NCBI GenBank assembly: GCA_022563215.1
Contig: JADFNT010000101.1
Span: 1-6,467 of the forward strand
Reading direction: 5' to 3'
Origin: Pseudomonadota bacterium
GTDB lineage: Bacteria; Pseudomonadota; Alphaproteobacteria; Rhodospirillales; Casp-alpha2
DNA: 6,467 nucleotides
Shown: piece after piece, positions 6,237 to 6,467 of the stretch
How the letters are laid out: the number at the start of each line of letters is the position of its first letter
Numbering within the stretch: position 1 is the first letter of the stretch
Made by a program: the position numbers and the translations under genes
The notes under the pieces: model-generated
What the model saw: the letters and a program-made list of their open reading frames with translations, nothing else
Databases searched by the model: none
What the model was told of the DNA's origin: nothing

Positions 6237-6467
6237 TCAGCCGCCGCGGACGCGCACGGCGAATTGGCGTTCGCTCAAGTTGGCCCACTTGTCGTGCTTT
6301 TTCTTGAAGTCCATGAAGGAGTCGTGGACCTTGCGGGTCATCGGATTCGCCGCCGCCCCGGCTTCCAGCACTTCGGCGGTCTTCTTGCGAAGCTCGGCGA
6401 TCACGTCGTCCGGAAGCTCCGCCACCTTGACCCCGTAGTTCTTGACAAGGTCTTCCAAGGCATCGCC
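6237..6467 (-). CDS. dctP: TRAP transporter periplasmic substrate-binding protein (DctP family), C-terminal end (cut by window edge)
   Basis: Only the last 76 codons are present; the frame stays open to the right edge, so the start and signal peptide lie outside. The visible part, opening GDALEDLVKNYGVKVAELPD, is helical and charged. It then shows LPDDVIAELRKKTAEVLEAG, NPMTRKVHDSFMDFKKK and WANLSERQFAVRVRGG. This is the usual C-terminal pattern of TRAP binding proteins, where a long helix of the form D/NP...K-x-x-x-S-x-x-x-F precedes W...SE. In the family, DctP is a soluble periplasmic receptor that captures an organic acid and hands it to DctQM. The C-terminal style reminds me of the TakP-like keto-acid/lactate group, but that is a weak guess because the ligand-binding residues are outside the window. 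It is the first visible gene of the dctP-dctQ-dctM operon, 174 bases before the first dctQ start. Confidence 0.85.
   Translation of the reverse strand, partial: GDALEDLVKNYGVKVAELPDDVIAELRKKTAEVLEAGAAANPMTRKVHDSFMDFKKKHDKWANLSERQFAVRVRGG

Overview
The window is a dense, GC-rich stretch of bacterial chromosome that I read as alphaproteobacterial, perhaps Rhodospirillales-like. The main reason is the three-gene form of proton-translocating transhydrogenase (pntAA, pntAB, pntB), in which the alpha subunit is split in two as in Rhodospirillum rubrum. A complete-looking tripartite TRAP transporter layout fits the same group. I see no mobile element, CRISPR array, tRNA or rRNA, and no broken gene. 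The taxonomic placement is an inference from gene types and base composition, not from a search.

Layout. Positions 1-1854 (minus strand) hold the transhydrogenase operon, transcribed right to left: pntAA (652-1854), pntAB (239-649) and the first 74 codons of pntB (1-223, running off the left edge). A 258-base gap (1855-2112) separates it from a divergent plus-strand gene (2113-3717). That gene encodes a cytoplasmic Ntn-hydrolase of the gamma-glutamyltransferase family. Its active-site surroundings look like the HpxW/YwrD branch (amidohydrolase-like) rather than a true glutathione-cleaving GGT. It converges, with only 7 bases between stop codons, on a minus-strand TRAP operon: the 3' end of dctP (6237-6467, running off the right edge), a 174-base structured gap, dctQ (5115-6062) and dctM (3725-5098).

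How the parts work. PntAA binds NAD(H), PntAB and PntB form the membrane proton channel, and PntB also carries the NADP(H) domain, so the operon couples proton motive force to NADPH production. The TRAP system takes up an organic acid: DctP captures it in the periplasm, and DctQ plus DctM move it inward with sodium. The GGT-family enzyme could act on an imported amide or amino-acid-like compound, but the only link to the transporter is proximity.

Most unusual points. (1) The small TRAP permease is about 315 residues, nearly twice the usual length. Its extra N-terminal half looks like a DUF805 membrane domain, so it appears to be a DUF805-DctQ fusion. (2) The dctP-dctQ gap has a strong GC hairpin right after the dctP stop. 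It also has a small GC stem plus eight-U tract ending three bases before the first possible dctQ start codon. Together these suggest differential expression of binding protein and permease. (3) PntAA ends in a lysine/proline-rich tail. (4) The GGT-family enzyme keeps its nucleophile and oxyanion glycines but has replaced the residues that hold the gamma-glutamyl group in classical GGT.
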